Source of the DNA: Pegoplata infirma
Taxonomy: Eukaryota; Arthropoda; Insecta; Diptera; Anthomyiidae
DNA length: 64,000 nt
Direction of reading: 5' to 3'
NCBI GenBank assembly: GCA_963921195.1
Contig: OY992540.1
Location: 56,738,844-56,802,843, forward strand
In this document: one piece after another, positions 44,700-56,380 of the stretch
How positions within the stretch are numbered: the stretch's first letter is position 1
Layout of the letters: the number at the start of each line of letters is the position of its first letter
Translations under genes and position numbers: made by a program
Notes under the pieces: model-generated
Told to the model about the DNA's origin: nothing
The model's input: only the letters and a program-made list of their open reading frames with translations
Databases searched by the model: none

Positions 44700-44845
44700 T
44701 GAAAAATAGAGGATATATAAAAGTTCGTCACTCCGTTTGTAACACTTCAAATAATAGTGGTGTTGTTGATTTAATACGATTTTAAGTTTATCTAGCCATA
44801 GGTTAGGTTAGGTTGTAAGTGGCTGCTGACGTTTTACGTCAACAC

Positions 44846-46077
44846 TAGAGTTGTCAATTATTCGACTTTCAACTTTGTTCGAATAATTCAAATAATTGTT
44901 TTTCCTCGTTCGATCAAACGATTAAAGATCAAAATTTATTCGATTAATCGAAGAGAATAACGAATAAAAAAAATATTTTAAAAACTATTTTTATTAACAA
45001 AAAAATAAACAATTCATATAAAAAATCTTAAAATAAGAAAGTTAAAATTTTTATTAACGAAAAAATGCATACAAAACTTAAAAATAAAATAGTTAAAAGT
45101 TAAAAAAACTTAAAAATTGAATAACTGAGATCACTTTTAATTAATGGATGTCGATTTTAATACTTGTTGAGAAATAATTCAAATACAAATTATTATTTGA
45201 AATATTCAGACAAAATATATCATAAATGATTTTAATTTTTGTCAAATAAGACAATTTAAGTTGTTCTTAAGAAATAACCTTTAAAAATAAAAGTTGACTT
45301 AATTTTTTTGCTTTCAAACGATTTTTGGTTTTTGTTTTTATTAAATTAGATTTTGAAAACACTCTTTCGCTAATTGTTGAAGTAGGTGATATAGTAAGAA
45401 GAGCATAAATTCCAAATATACCATATCGTCTGATATATCGCTAAAGTCCTTTTTATGAATTTTTAATACTTTGAATTGAATTATTTAACTCGCATAAAAG
45501 ATTATTATTTTCATTACTAATAACTTCCTCTATTTCAATACTTTTATCTGAATTATTGTGATTACTTTCAACATAAAATAATCTGGAGTATAATTTATTT
45601 GCATATTCTTTTGTTTCGCTTTTTGGAGAATATTTTAAGAAACTTTCATTGCTCGGAAAATTTCCAGAATTTAGAAAAAATTATTACCGTATTTAACACT
45701 TTTATACGTCTCTCATTAATTCTTATTTTAATACGTTTTAGTAAGTCTGATGCAAAAGAATTATTAATTTTTTCTAAATTATTTATTAAAAACATGATAA
45801 CTCCCCCTAATTCTATAATGGATGTGCTATCCAGGGCTATGGCTACAATATATTTTAACTTTCCTACATTTTGTATAAAATCTTTCAAAATTTATGAGAA
45901 TAAATCAAATTCTAAGCATTTATTTAATTTTTTAATTAAAAAAAATTGTTCGATTAATCGACATTAATTAATCGATTTATTCGTTATTCGAAAATCGTCA
46001 TTTTTGAATTATTCGAACAAGAGTTGGGTTTTGTTTGATCGATTAATCGAATTATTCTTAATCGACTGACAACTCTA
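44846..46077 (-). mobile_element. hAT transposon remnant, 8-bp TSD GTCAACAC
   Basis: GTCAACAC at 44838-44845 and 46078-46085 is a perfect 8-bp duplication. The ends TAGAGTTGTCAATTATTCGA and the mirror of ATCGACTGACAACTCTA form the TIR. Subterminal regions are dense in TTCGATTAATCGA repeats. Decayed transposase sequence is on the minus strand. Confidence 0.92.
45267..45888 (-). pseudogene. hAT transposase, C-terminal remnant
   Basis: The minus-strand frame at 45267-45434 reads LLTISPTSTISERVFSKSN and ends LSQLLFLKVIS before a stop. The SERVFSKSNLI block is the hallmark of the hAT C-terminal dimerisation domain. A further minus-strand frame at 45646-45888 (80 aa, KYIVAIALDSTSIIELGG, then IRINERRIKVL) fits the region upstream in hAT transposases. 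Stops and frame changes separate the two. No catalytic region upstream is recognisable, and the 1.2-kb element is too short for a full gene, so it is a deleted, dead copy. Confidence 0.75.
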
Positions 46078-46710
46078 GTCAACACACGTAGACTCTGAGG
46101 TCCATTGTGATACCACGGGACCGTATCAAGCCATATTCATCTTTAAAAACATGCTAACATTCATATACTTTTTAGAGTTCTGGTCTAATTGGTACTACAT
46201 TTTATTAAAAATTTGTGAGATAAAATAAAATCTTAGTATTTACACAAAATTTTTTTTTTTTGTTTTTTTTTTTAAATTGTTTGACTCAATTTGTTTTTCA
46301 AAAAGAATTATTGGATAGTATGAAGTAAATTTTAGATTACTAAAGAAAATAATTGTAGTGTTGAAAACTGTGAAAGTTGATTATGAAGAACAAGAAACGA
46401 CTTTTTGTCAAAGCATATCAATGTGGTGGTTGTATCGTCTAAGGAGCTGGTCAGCCCGTGTTGTTAATGGTATTAATATTTTAAAAATGTATAAGTTTAG
46501 ATTCGTGACTGGGGTACATGTTTCAGTTTCCTTATAACAAGACAAACATACATTTAAAACCCTACTGATAATAACACTTACTGCAGTGTTTGACCGGTAT
46601 GGAAATAACAGAAATGTTAATAATTTTTAGAAATAATGTTTTCTTCTTCATTTTTAAACTTAACCCTTATAACAAATATAATTACAAGTCCTTTTTCAAA
46701 AGCTAACCAT

Positions 46711-47552
46711 TAGACCACCCAAATTTGCAAAAGTATTTTTTTGTTCGCTCCACCGGAAGTTTCTGATAGATTGGCCATAAAAAATAATATCTGTGCAAGA
46801 ACTGGATCGGTTGCATACAGGCCAGTCGATTTGAACTTTTTAACCCAAAAGTGACCTAAAAGCACTACAAAGCTTTTAAGAGCCATAACTCTTAAAATAT
46901 ACGTTTTTCCAAAAAATACTATATAAGTTTTATTTTGCAGAATAAGAAGCAAACATTTCCTTCATACAAATTTTTGGCCTAAGTCTAAGACATCGAGGGT
47001 CGTTTAAAATAAAGTAATTTCAGAAATTTGTATACAGCATTTGAAAATTCTGAACTTCAAAGTCAGCTTTGGCCGCTTCTGTAATGAAATTACCCATATA
47101 AATTCCAAATGTAATTGGTTTATGAAAACTACATATCTTACTCTAAAAAATAATGGATACCGATTATTTGAGTCTCCGTCCAAATTTTAACGAGGGTCGT
47201 TTTAAATGAAGTCTTCACATAAATTTTTATTTTAACCGCCAAAAACACCACGATGTCTTAGACTTAGGCCAAAAATTTGTATGAAGGAAATGTTTGCTTT
47301 CTTATTCTGCAAAATAAAGCTTATATAGTATTTTTTGGAAAAACGCATATTTTAATAGTTATGGCACTTAAAAGCTTTCTAGTGCTTTTAGGTCACTTTT
47401 GGGGTCAAAAGTTCAAATCGACTGGCCTGTATGCAACCGAGAGATCCAGTTCTTGCACAGATATTATTTTTTATGTCCAATCTATCAGAAACTGCCGGTG
47501 GAGCGAACAAAAAAATACTTTTGCAAATCCCATACATTTTTTGGGTGGTCTA
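46711..47552. mobile_element. palindromic hAT-like element, 8-bp TSD CTAACCAT
   Basis: CTAACCAT at 46703-46710 and 47553-47560 flanks TAGACCACCC and its mirror. The arms run about 280-340 bp (CGCTCCACCGGAAGTTTCTG, GTCGATTTGAAC, CCTTCATACAAATTTTTGGC). Mirror open frames in both arms are not genes. Confidence 0.9.
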
Positions 47553-47662
47553 CTAACCATAATGTTTTGCTATAATATTTGTTCTCCTTTAAAATGTTTT
47601 TGACATTTGAAAGGGTATTCATAGATTCGGCCACTACGAATTAAACTTTCTTACAAGTTTTG

Positions 47663-49089
47663 TTTTCTTCTGAATTTATATTCATTTAAGTTTTTCCACT
47701 TTTTCTTTTTGTTCCCTAATTTTTTTTTGGACGGTAGTAAATTCTTAGACAAACTATTTATAAAAATAAAAACAGTTTCACTTTCATTATCCTTCTTTAT
47801 GGATATGTTTGAAAAGGATATTTTGTTTATAATACAAAAAAAAAATAAAAATAAACAATGTTCTGCATTGTTACTTTTTCTAATTTTATGAAGTTTCTAC
47901 ATTATTTTCTGGCTACTTAAAGTTTTTTTTTTTTGTGTTTTTTATTAGAATTAAAGACAATATTTTATATGATTTTATGATATTTTTTTCAGCTTAATAT
48001 CGCAGAATAGACCTTAGTACATTTTTCTTAGCAGTTTGTCATTCATAAAAATATTGTTATTATGTCGAGTAAGAAAATCTTAAGACATGTATTAAATTTT
48101 TTATGCAATATTATCTCGTTAAAGCCTCTCGCTCTCTCTCGTGTTTGGCGAGTAGTAGTTTATTTTGTTTGTTTTGTAAACATGTTTGTGCGTGCCTTCA
48201 GGACTTGATTTTATACTTTTAAAACATATATGAATTTTACAAAGCGTGAAATTAAATTTTCACTTATATATTCATACACACACACATACCCATAAGCATA
48301 TCCTGCCATATCCTTTCAACTGAGTATTTTATGAAATTCTCATATGGTTGTTTTTCCATTGTCTATGATGGACATGTGTTTTAGGAAAATAAAAATTTAA
48401 CTTTATGTTCCTCTAACAGCTCAAGTACTTCATACGAGTATTGTCTAAAAGCTGTTTTAGTTTATTTTTTTTTCTGTTTTTAGTGTGGCAATTTTATGAA
48501 ATATTTTATATTTTTTAATAATTTTTTTTCCATTTTATAGTTTAAAAGCTTAGTGTTCAAATTAGAGTGTATTTCAAAAATTTTATTATGCATGATATGA
48601 CAAGGATATGGTTGAAATGTTTTTAAAGATGTGTGCCAAAATATACATAAGGATAAATTTATAGATTTTATGTATATTTATTTATACTGGATAATAATTT
48701 TATACAGTAATATTTGAAAATTTATAGACACAAGTCGTTAATTATAAATCCTTTTCTCTCCGATTTTAATTTGTTTAAGATTTAGAAACAAATCAAAAAA
48801 TTATTTTAATATAGTAATTCAAAATCAACATTGCATTCATTTAGTAACCTGAAAGGAAGAACTAATTTTCAAATGGAATTCGTTAAATATCTCTCGTTAT
48901 TCGCAAAAGATCAATTGAAACTCAAAAGAGTTCAATTGAAATTCCAAAAAGATCAATTGCAATTCGTAAAAATAAAATACAAGTGGTCTTTAACGAATTA
49001 TGGTTCATCCTTTTCGACTTATAACACTGTGCAACACGATTTTGGATGGGACTAAAAAAATTAAAGTATACAAACAGTAGAGAAAAACC
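47663..49089. other. non-coding, apparently single-copy; CTCTCTC cluster
   Basis: No gene or TIR recognised. A GAGA-type cluster (CTCTCGCTCTCTCTCGTG) lies near 48126-48143. Short related phrases with CAATTGAA and AAAAGATCAATTG repeat at 48905-48965. Could be host intergenic or intronic sequence. Confidence 0.5.
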
Positions 49090-49410
49090 CCCGTAGGGTT
49101 TTAAAAACTTGGCTCGAGTTCTAGTTCTGAGATAAATAATGTTAAGAAATGTCTTCAGTGAAATTTGATGGCGGTTCTTTTCTCAGAATATGTTAACCCT
49201 CTACCTCCCATTTTTAGGGTTCATTTTGGTCCATGTTTCAAATATCCTCATAGAAGACCAATAAAACGTGCTGTTAAAGGGTTAAAATGTTCTACAAAAA
49301 TGTTATGCATCAAATTTCACTAGAGGTTGTCGAAGATCAAAAGTTCGTGCGAAAAGTGCAAAATGCTTAAAAAAGTAAAATTGTTAATTATCACATACTG
49401 TCATGCGCGG
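49090..49410. repeat. dispersed repeat, inverted homologue of 17138-17480
   Basis: TTTGAAATATCCTCATAGAAG, GTTGTCGAAGATCAAAAG and AAATTTCACTAGAG phrases match the reverse complement of 17138-17480. A TTAA-bounded 85-bp core (49197-49281) lies within but is probably coincidental. Confidence 0.6.
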
Positions 49411-49593
49411 TTACAAGGGGTGGAGAGGGGAAATGTCCCCGCCTCCCCCCCTCTGAATATGCCAATGGCAGCAGGCTTTCAAAAAAATGCAAAAATCGAT
49501 AAAAATCGAGAAGTATTTTCATCGATAAGCGAAAAAAATTTTGTGGTATCGCTACCAATTGCTTTATGCGGAGTGCCGCTCTTACACCGCCAC

Positions 49594-50106
49594 TAGTGTT
49601 TATAAAAAACCGACATTTTGGAAAACCGGTTTCTCGGTTAACCGGTTTTCTCGGTTAAACCGGAATGAAAAAACCGGTTAACCATTAATTAATCAGGAAT
49701 TTTACAATCTGGTTAACAGTCACTTATAAAGTTTTCAATGAAAGTGCCCAAAACTTGCTAACAACAATGTGAATTTTTAATATTTACCAGATTCGAAAAA
49801 AAATCCCTATTTGGAAAATTGTTTCTTAAAGATAAAAAATATTTTAGACTTTCTTTCTCACGGATTTTCAAGGTTTTTTTTTAACGAAATTTTGAAAATG
49901 TCATAAAAATTAAGTAAAAACCCTTAATAATTGCAAAAATAATCCGTTTTGCATGTATTTAAAGAAACCGATTAACCGACAGAAAAAAACTGGTTTTCGG
50001 TGCACCGGAAATTTTCAATTCCGGTTAACCGGTTTGCAAAAAAACAGAAATTTTGGGAAAAAAAACCGGCTTTTCGGTTAACCGGGTAACCGGTTAATAA
50101 ACACTA
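49594..50106. mobile_element. hAT-type MITE, 8-bp TSD ACCGCCAC
   Basis: ACCGCCAC at 49586-49593 and 50107-50114 flanks TAGTGTTTATAAAAAACCG and the mirror of ACCGGTTAATAAACACTA. Both subterminal regions are packed with AACCGGTTAACCGG motifs. Non-coding. Confidence 0.9.
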
Positions 50107-50280
50107 ACCGCCACCCTAACCTGAACTATATTAAATAAAATTGTATTTACTTTAAAGATTTAATTAAGAAAATGATGTAGGGTAGAGAGGGGTATATTCG
50201 CAAGTTGGGCACAATCGCCACCCCCACTTATCTCTTAAACTAAGAGAGGTATCAAATTGTGACGAATGATTCAAATGTGT

Positions 50281-50922
50281 ATTTAGAGGGGTCATTTCCA
50301 AGACCGACCTCCCTTAATTTTTACGTTTAAACATTTCTTCGGAACAAACTAATACCCTATCTCCAATTTCTAAGGAGGCTACCACACAAAATGACATTTT
50401 TAAAATTTGCTCCAACCGCTCTAACTGCCCTAAGAATAGTTAATAGTTAAAGATAGAGGGTAGGTGTGTTCAGAGAAAATGTTTGAAATAAAAAAAATTG
50501 TGGGTCGGTCATACATTTGATCTAAGGGCACTCTTAGGGCAGTTGGAGCGGTTGGAGCAAATGTTAAAAAATGCCATTTTGTGCGGGAACCCTCTTAGAA
50601 ATTGAAGATACACTCAAAATAATTCTACAGTAAAAGGTTTAGTAAGTGATATTGTACCAAAATCTACTAATTCGTTACTAATTTTAGTATCTTCAAAGTA
50701 CTAACATTAGTAATTTTTACTGGATTTGACTAATATTAGTTAAAAATTTTAGTATTGGTTACCAATTTCTGCACTAGGTCCTTTTGGACTAAAATTAGTT
50801 AAATTTTTAGTATTGAATACCCACGTTTTTTTTTGGGTGTAGGGTATAAGTTTGTTTCAAAGAAATGTTTAGACGTAAAAATTAAAGGGGGTCTGTCTTG
50901 GAAGTGAACTCTCTATAACGCA
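50281..50922. mobile_element. palindromic foldback related to the 28-kb element's core
   Basis: The ends AGAGGGGTCATTTCCAAGAC and the mirror of GTCTTGGAAGTGAACTCTCT are inverted. Arms carry AAACATTTCTTC, CCTATCTCCAATTTCTAAGG and TGCTCCAACCGCTCTAACTG. These resemble the internal module of 28049-30192. A MITE is nested at 50611-50839. Confidence 0.8.
50611..50839. mobile_element. CACTCAAAA MITE, 229 bp, TA duplication
   Basis: TA at 50609-50610 and 50840-50841 flanks CACTCAAAATAATTCTACAG ... TTTTTTTTGGGTG. The other arm of the host foldback shows the uninterrupted target, supporting the TA duplication. The interior repeats TTAGTA/TACTAA. Confidence 0.85.
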
Positions 50923-50959
50923 CCATTGGAGCAGTAGAAATGATTTTTAGATTGGAAAA

Positions 50960-52660
50960 TTACAATAAAATTTTTACACAAAATTTTAAAAAATAGTAAT
51001 AATCCCACGATCCCACTGGTCAAAATCTTTGTAGAATCAATTGAAGTTTTACACAAAATTTTTTTTTTTTCAAAAATGAAATTTAAATTTAAAACTTAAA
51101 AATCGCATTCTAGAGCACTTTTAAGGATTTTTTTGGATTTTTTTTGTAAAAAGTAAAAAAAAAAAAAAAATTCAAAAAATTTTAAAAAATAGTAATAATC
51201 CCTCGATCCCACTGCACTGAAAAAAAAGACATAACTAAATTTAAGGAAAAAATGTCTTTGAAAATTTGTCATGAATTTTCCTAAAATTTAGTTAAATTTA
51301 ACTTAAAAATGAGAAATTTTCTTAACTATGTGGAAAAAATTTTAGTTCATTTACTTATAATTAGTTCAAAGTTTTCTTTAAATGGATTTTTTAAATATTA
51401 GGAAAAAAATTCTTACTGCGAAAGAAATTTTCCACAAATCTAAGAATGGTATCTTTATTTTTAAGACATTTTTCTTAAAAAACAATTTAGTTCAAGTTTA
51501 GTTAAAATTTACTAAAAAAACATCATCGTATTTCTCTTCTTTGAATTGAGGAAGTGTACTTCTTAGGATTTAGTTAATGACTTCTGAGAATTTAGTAAAT
51601 AACTTCTTAGAATTTAGTTAAAAATTCAAAATGGCGATATCTCGAAAACTAAGCGAGATAGAGCGAAACGGATGAAATTTTCAAAAGAAAGACTACAAAG
51701 AAAAATATGGAATAGCCTAGCTCTGCATATCTGTCGGGGTCTCAAGACCCCAATTTAAGATCTTAAATTTGAAATTCCCGAGATTTTATATATACACATA
51801 TCTCGGTAAATACTGCCAACACGAGAAAAGGTCCAACGGCATTTTTGTAGCTCTTGGCTCGTAGAACACTTCCGCCAAATACCCGAAAGATCTCAGATTA
51901 ATAGTTTTTGAGTTATCCGGTTTTTAAGATTCTCAAGACCCTATCAGGCCCTTTATTACCGCATCTCAAAAACTAAGCAAGTTAGAGCGAAACGGACGCA
52001 AGTTTTGGTTCAAAATCTATGGGGACCCTTAAGGGACCCAACGGGGTCTCGAGTTAAATGGGGTCCGAACCCATGGGTCCAGGGTCTAGACCCAATCTAT
52101 TTCTAAAATGTGAAGTATAATTTTTCCCATTTTCTAGTTAAAATTGGCTTAAAATTAAATAACTTTGTTTTCCTTATTTTTGGGAAAATTATGAACTAAA
52201 ACCAAGAAAATAAGTCTTTGGAGCCAAATCATTCCCTCTTTTTCTCAAAATTGAGTTAATTTTCCCAGATTTTAGTTCACTTTTTTTTTGAGTGTGGTCA
52301 AAATTTTTGTAGAATCAATAGAAGTTTTACACAAAAAAATTTCAAAGAGTACATACATTTTCAAAAATGAAATTTAAATTTAAAACTTAAAAATCGTATT
52401 CTAGAGCACTTTTAAGAATTTTTTTGGATTTTTTTGTAAAAAGTACGAAAAAAACTAAATTTTTCAAAAAATTTTAAAAAATAGTAAAAATCCCACGATC
52501 CCACTGGTCAAAAAATTTGTAGAATCAATAGAAGTTTTACACAAAAAAAATTCAAAGAGTACATACATTTTCAAAAATGAAATTTAAATTTGAAACTTAA
52601 AAATTTTAGAGCACTTTTAAGATTTTTTTTGGATTTTTTTTGTAAAAAGTACTTTACGTA
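50960..52660. repeat. about 196-bp tandem repeat, interrupted by a MITE
   Basis: The unit with GATCCCACTGGTCAAAAT, GTAGAATCAAT.GAAGTTTTAC and TCTAGAGCACTTTTAAG starts near 51009, 51205 and 52497. The second unit is split by the element at 51215-52294. No gene. Confidence 0.75.
51215..52294 (+). mobile_element. CACTGAAAA/CACTCAAAA MITE, 1080 bp, TG duplication
   Basis: TG at 51213-51214 and 52295-52296 flanks CACTGAAAAAAAAGACATAA ... TTCACTTTTTTTTTGAGTG. Neighbouring repeat units give the empty site CCCACTGGTC. Flanks repeat TTTAGTT/AACTAAA. The centre contains the shared ATGGCGATATCTCGAAAACT block. Confidence 0.85.
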
Positions 52661-52859
52661 CAAAATTTTGAAAAAAAAAAAATTGCTGGACCATTATTAA
52701 ATAGTCATGAGTAAAAGAATTTTAAGTAAAGGAAAAAAACTACCAATTTTTAAATAATCGATATCTTTTGAACGGATCATCAAAAAAATCTGAAAATTTA
52801 CCCCGAAGGAGCTTAATAAAAACTGTAAGCAAATTAAGAAAATCTAAAAAAAGTTTCAA
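52661..52859. other. non-coding
   Basis: AT-rich. Nothing recognised beyond decayed repeat phrases. Confidence 0.45.
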
Positions 52860-54545
52860 ATTGTCCGATTTGACATGGAATGCCCCATATATATTATTGA
52901 TCTATGATCGATTCTAAGACATTTCTACACTCAAAAAAAAGTGAATTAAAATCTGTGAAAATTAATTAAATTTTGAGAAAAAGAGGTAATGATTTGGCTC
53001 CAAAGATTTTTTTCTTGGTTTTAGTTCATAATTTTGCCAAAAATAAGGAAAGCAAAGTGATTTAATTTTAAGCCAATTTGAACTAGAAAATGGGAAAAAT
53101 TATATTACACTTTAGTTCGATCACATTTTAGAACTAGATTGGGTCTACCCCCGGAACCCATGGGTTCGGACCCCGTGGGTCCAGCCCCTGTTAACTCGAG
53201 ACCCTGTTCGGTACATTATGGGTCCCTATAGATTTTACCCAAAAATTTTGCCCGTTTCGCTCTACCTTGCTTAGTTTTTGAGATACGGTAATAAGGGTTC
53301 TGATAGGGTCTTGAGAATCTTAAAAACTGGATAACTCAAAAACTATTAATCGGAGCGGTTTCGGGTATTTTGCGAAAGTGTTCTACAAGTCAAGAGCTAC
53401 AAAAATGCCGTTGGTCATTTTCTCATGTTGGCAGTATTTACCGAGATATGTGCATATATAAAATCTTGGGAATTTCAAATTTTAGATCTAAAATAAGGGT
53501 CTTGAGACCCCGACAGATATGCAGAGCTAGGCTATTCCATATGTTTCTTAGTAGTCTTTCTTTTTAGTCTCTCTTTTAAAATTTCATCCGTTTCCCTCTA
53601 TCTCGCTTAGTTTTTGAGATATCGCCATTTGAATTTTTAACTAAATTCTAAGAATTTATTTACTGAATTGTCAGAAGTTATTAACTAAATTTAAAGAAGT
53701 ACACTTCCTCAGTTTAAAGAAGAGAAATACGATGATGTTTTTTTAGTAAATTTTAACTAAACTTGAACTAAATTGTTTTTTAAGAAATATGTCTTAAAAA
53801 TAAAGATATGTTTCTTAGATTTGTGGAAAATTTCTTTGGCAGTAAGAATTTTTTTCCTAATATTAAAAAATTCCATTTAAAGAACTAAACTTTTATGTCC
53901 GTCCGTCTGTCCATCTGTATAAGACACGATGCAGTTCAAAATAAAAGTTTGACCTTATTGTCCTAGGCAGTTTAAGTTCGTAAATGGGCAAAATCGAACC
54001 AGGTGGAAAAAAGTTCCCCTTGAAGAACTTAAGTAACCTCCGAAAAAAAGTAATTTTTTCATATGTTTTTGTTTGTGCATTTTTGTTAAGCAAATGAAAC
54101 TCTTTGATGTCAGAAAAAGTTTAAGTTCCTGCAATCGGACACAGGAAATAAAAATAAAAAAAATTACCCGCTCCCTATTGAAAGAGTGGATATTACAAAT
54201 GTATTTAAGCAATTATAAAATTGTATTGCATAAGCTCAAAAAGCATAATAAATTAATTTGTAACTGGGCTATTCATAATGAGTAAATTAAATCTAATGTA
54301 GGTTTATTTGACTGATATTGCATGAATATTTGTCAAATAAACCTACTTTAAGTACACTTTAAGTATTATGAATAAAGGCGTAAAGATTTACCGCAGGCGT
54401 TTATTTGCCCCCTGCCGATCCGAACCAATCCACACACCCAAAGAAAGTCCCTGCAATTTTTGTTTTCATTTAATTTTTTGTACATTTATGTTGGAGGGTA
54501 TTAAAGATTCGGCACAGCGGAATACAATACTCTCACTTGTTATTT
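52860..54545 (+). mobile_element. DINE-1-like element interrupted by a MITE
   Basis: The left part (ATATATATTATTGATCTATG, GATCGATTCTAAGACATTTC) continues after the MITE as ATGTCCGTCCGTCTGTCC. It ends GGAGGGTATTAAAGATTCGG, CACAGCGGAATACAATACTC, ACTTGTT. It is closely related to 15977-16611 (both carry CCTAGGCAGTTTAAGTTCG). Confidence 0.75.
52928..53893 (-). mobile_element. CACTCAAAA MITE, inverted relative of 51215-52294, TA duplication
   Basis: TA at 52926-52927 and 53894-53895 flanks CACTCAAAAAAAAGTGAATT ... GAACTAAACTTT. The far end is shorter than in the intact copy, so one tip has been deleted. The DINE-1-like target reads through on both sides. Confidence 0.78.
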
Positions 54546-55552
54546 TTTAAATATTTTACATACATTTATATTCTTTTTTGATCATTGCAATACCATGGAG
54601 TTAAGCTTTTCTTAAGTCCCGCAATTATTTTTTTTTGTAATTTTTTTCCTGCAATATCAATTCTTTAGAAAAATTACATTTGTTACTTAAGCAAAAAAAT
54701 AAAAAAAGTTTACTACTGTCTTGCTACTGACAAGCAGAAAAATTTCTTGGCACAATTTTAATAAATTACATTTTGTAAATGAAAGGTCCTTCCTAAGCAT
54801 ATTTCATCTTTAATGCTCACTTGCACTTATGCCCAGTTATTCTTCTTGCGTTTTTTATTTTCTTCTTCTACTTCTTATTATTCAATTTTTCTACTTTCCA
54901 CCACAACACTTTACTTAAGTACAATACACCTAAGTAAATTTTCTAGCCCACTTCTTAAGGATGTTGAAGAAACAACAGCAGCAACAACAAGTATAAACTT
55001 AACACTATCCTTCTTGTCTTTAAGTATTTTTTTTTTTTATATATTTTTAATTTACCTATAGGGCGTTTAAAAAAACGTAAACCGGAAGTCATGATGTAAA
55101 ATAAAAGTAAAGAAAAACGAGTTTTAAAGGAGTGTTGTTGTAAAACGTTAAAATATTTCCGTTTCCCAAAGAAGAAAAAAAAAACTGAAAAATATAGGAA
55201 AAAATGAACAACTGCTCGGCCCAAACCAAACTTTAGAAGGTAGAAAAGAAAAATACTAAGAGCACTTAATACTTTGTTAGATTGTCCTTTTTGAATAGGA
55301 TGTGTATGTAAAGTTAGGAAGGGAAAATTTAACATTTCATAAATATGTTTTTTGTTGCATATTTTCCCACATAAATGTTATTCTTATTTTTTTTTACTAA
55401 ATCATTTTGTGGTGTGTGTGGTAGGGTATTATTTTCTTTGTTTGGAATATATTTAACAAAAAATTCAACAGCGTTAGTTAGGTTAAGTTGTAAGGAACGA
55501 GAAGCAAATGTTTTTTTTAGTCATCATCATCTCTTGCAGTTGTTAAGCAATC
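54546..55552. other. non-coding, nothing firm
   Basis: AT-rich with a pyrimidine-rich tract (TTTTCTTCTTCTACTTCTTA near 54856). Open frames here are low-complexity (Leu/Phe/Ser runs) and unconvincing. No repeats matched within the window. Confidence 0.5.
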
Positions 55553-55850
55553 CTTTTCGGGATAGCGAGTATATATAAATTTGTCATTTCGTTTGTAACT
55601 TATCGACATATTGGTCTTAGGCCTGGAAAAAATTTGAGGTCGTAGACTTACCGCTGCATTCAACTGTACAAACCTAGTCAAATTAACACACTCAAAATAA
55701 ATTCTCTGTCCAATCAACAGAAAAATTTGCTGAAAATACACCCATTTTGTGCCATATGAGAAATCTGCTGATGTTAGCAGACACGATTTGCTGAAAATTT
55801 GTCATGATTATCTATGCAGAGGAATCTGCTAACCCGAGTAAAAAAGTTTT
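55553..55850. repeat. DINE-1-like 5' fragment joined to fragment of the 17.6-kb MITE
   Basis: 55553-55690 has the 5' block (GAGTATATATAAATTTGTCA, CGTTTGTAAC). 55690-55850 is the reverse complement of the right end of 17636-18394 (ACACTCAAAATAAATTCTCT, CAGACACGATTTGCTG). Confidence 0.7.
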
Positions 55851-56380
55851 TATATAATTATACATATGAGGCATTCCACACCAAATGTTCAGCAAAAAAA
55901 AAGTGATGTCATGTCAATATGAAATCAATTGCAGAGTATTCGCCCTTAGGTCACTATTAAATAACACAAATAAAATTTCAGTTTTTTCAAAAAGTGGGCT
56001 TTGTAGGCATGGTCAAAAATTGAAAATTTCAGCATTTTTTTCCTAAGTATCTTTATTTCAATATTTATGCCAATAAAATGAAACACAGTGATGTCTTTAA
56101 AATAAAAGTTTTTTAAAGATTTTTGTATGGGCTATCGATGAAAAACATAAAAATTGGAAAATTTTCAGAAGAAGTTCCGAATTTTTTAAATTTAAACTTA
56201 AACTTTATTTATCAAAAAACATGTCACAATTTTATTTCTTTTTTAAATGTTTAAAAATTAGTTAAGGTGTATATCTATCTGTTCTGAAATTTTCAGAGAT
56301 GCTTTTTTCCTTGTTTTCGAGAAAAAAAATGTTGAACATTGCACTATGCTTAAAATTTACAATAATGGGGTATATTACGT

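Larger units (their letters stand above)
44462..47662 (+). mobile_element. DINE-1-like element expanded by three nested insertions
   Basis: A 5' part (TTTTTGTACCCTTAAC, then AGAGGATATATAAAAGTTCG, CACTCCGTTTGTAACAC) and a 3' end (GGGTATTCATAGATTCGGCC, CGAATTAAACTTTCTTACAAG) bracket a small foldback (44478-44699), a hAT remnant (44846-46077) and a hAT-like foldback (46711-47552). 46086-46702 is AT-rich with nothing recognised. Confidence 0.6.

Noticed and set aside
49193..49285. piggyBac-type MITE bounded by TTAACCCTCT and AAAGGGTTAA
   Set aside because: The inverted homologue near 17345-17480 does not respect the right TTAA boundary, so the TTAA pair is probably coincidental.
54813..55335. 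82-aa and 126-aa open frames
   Set aside because: Pyrimidine-rich low-complexity sequence giving Leu/Ser/Phe runs; no family resemblance.
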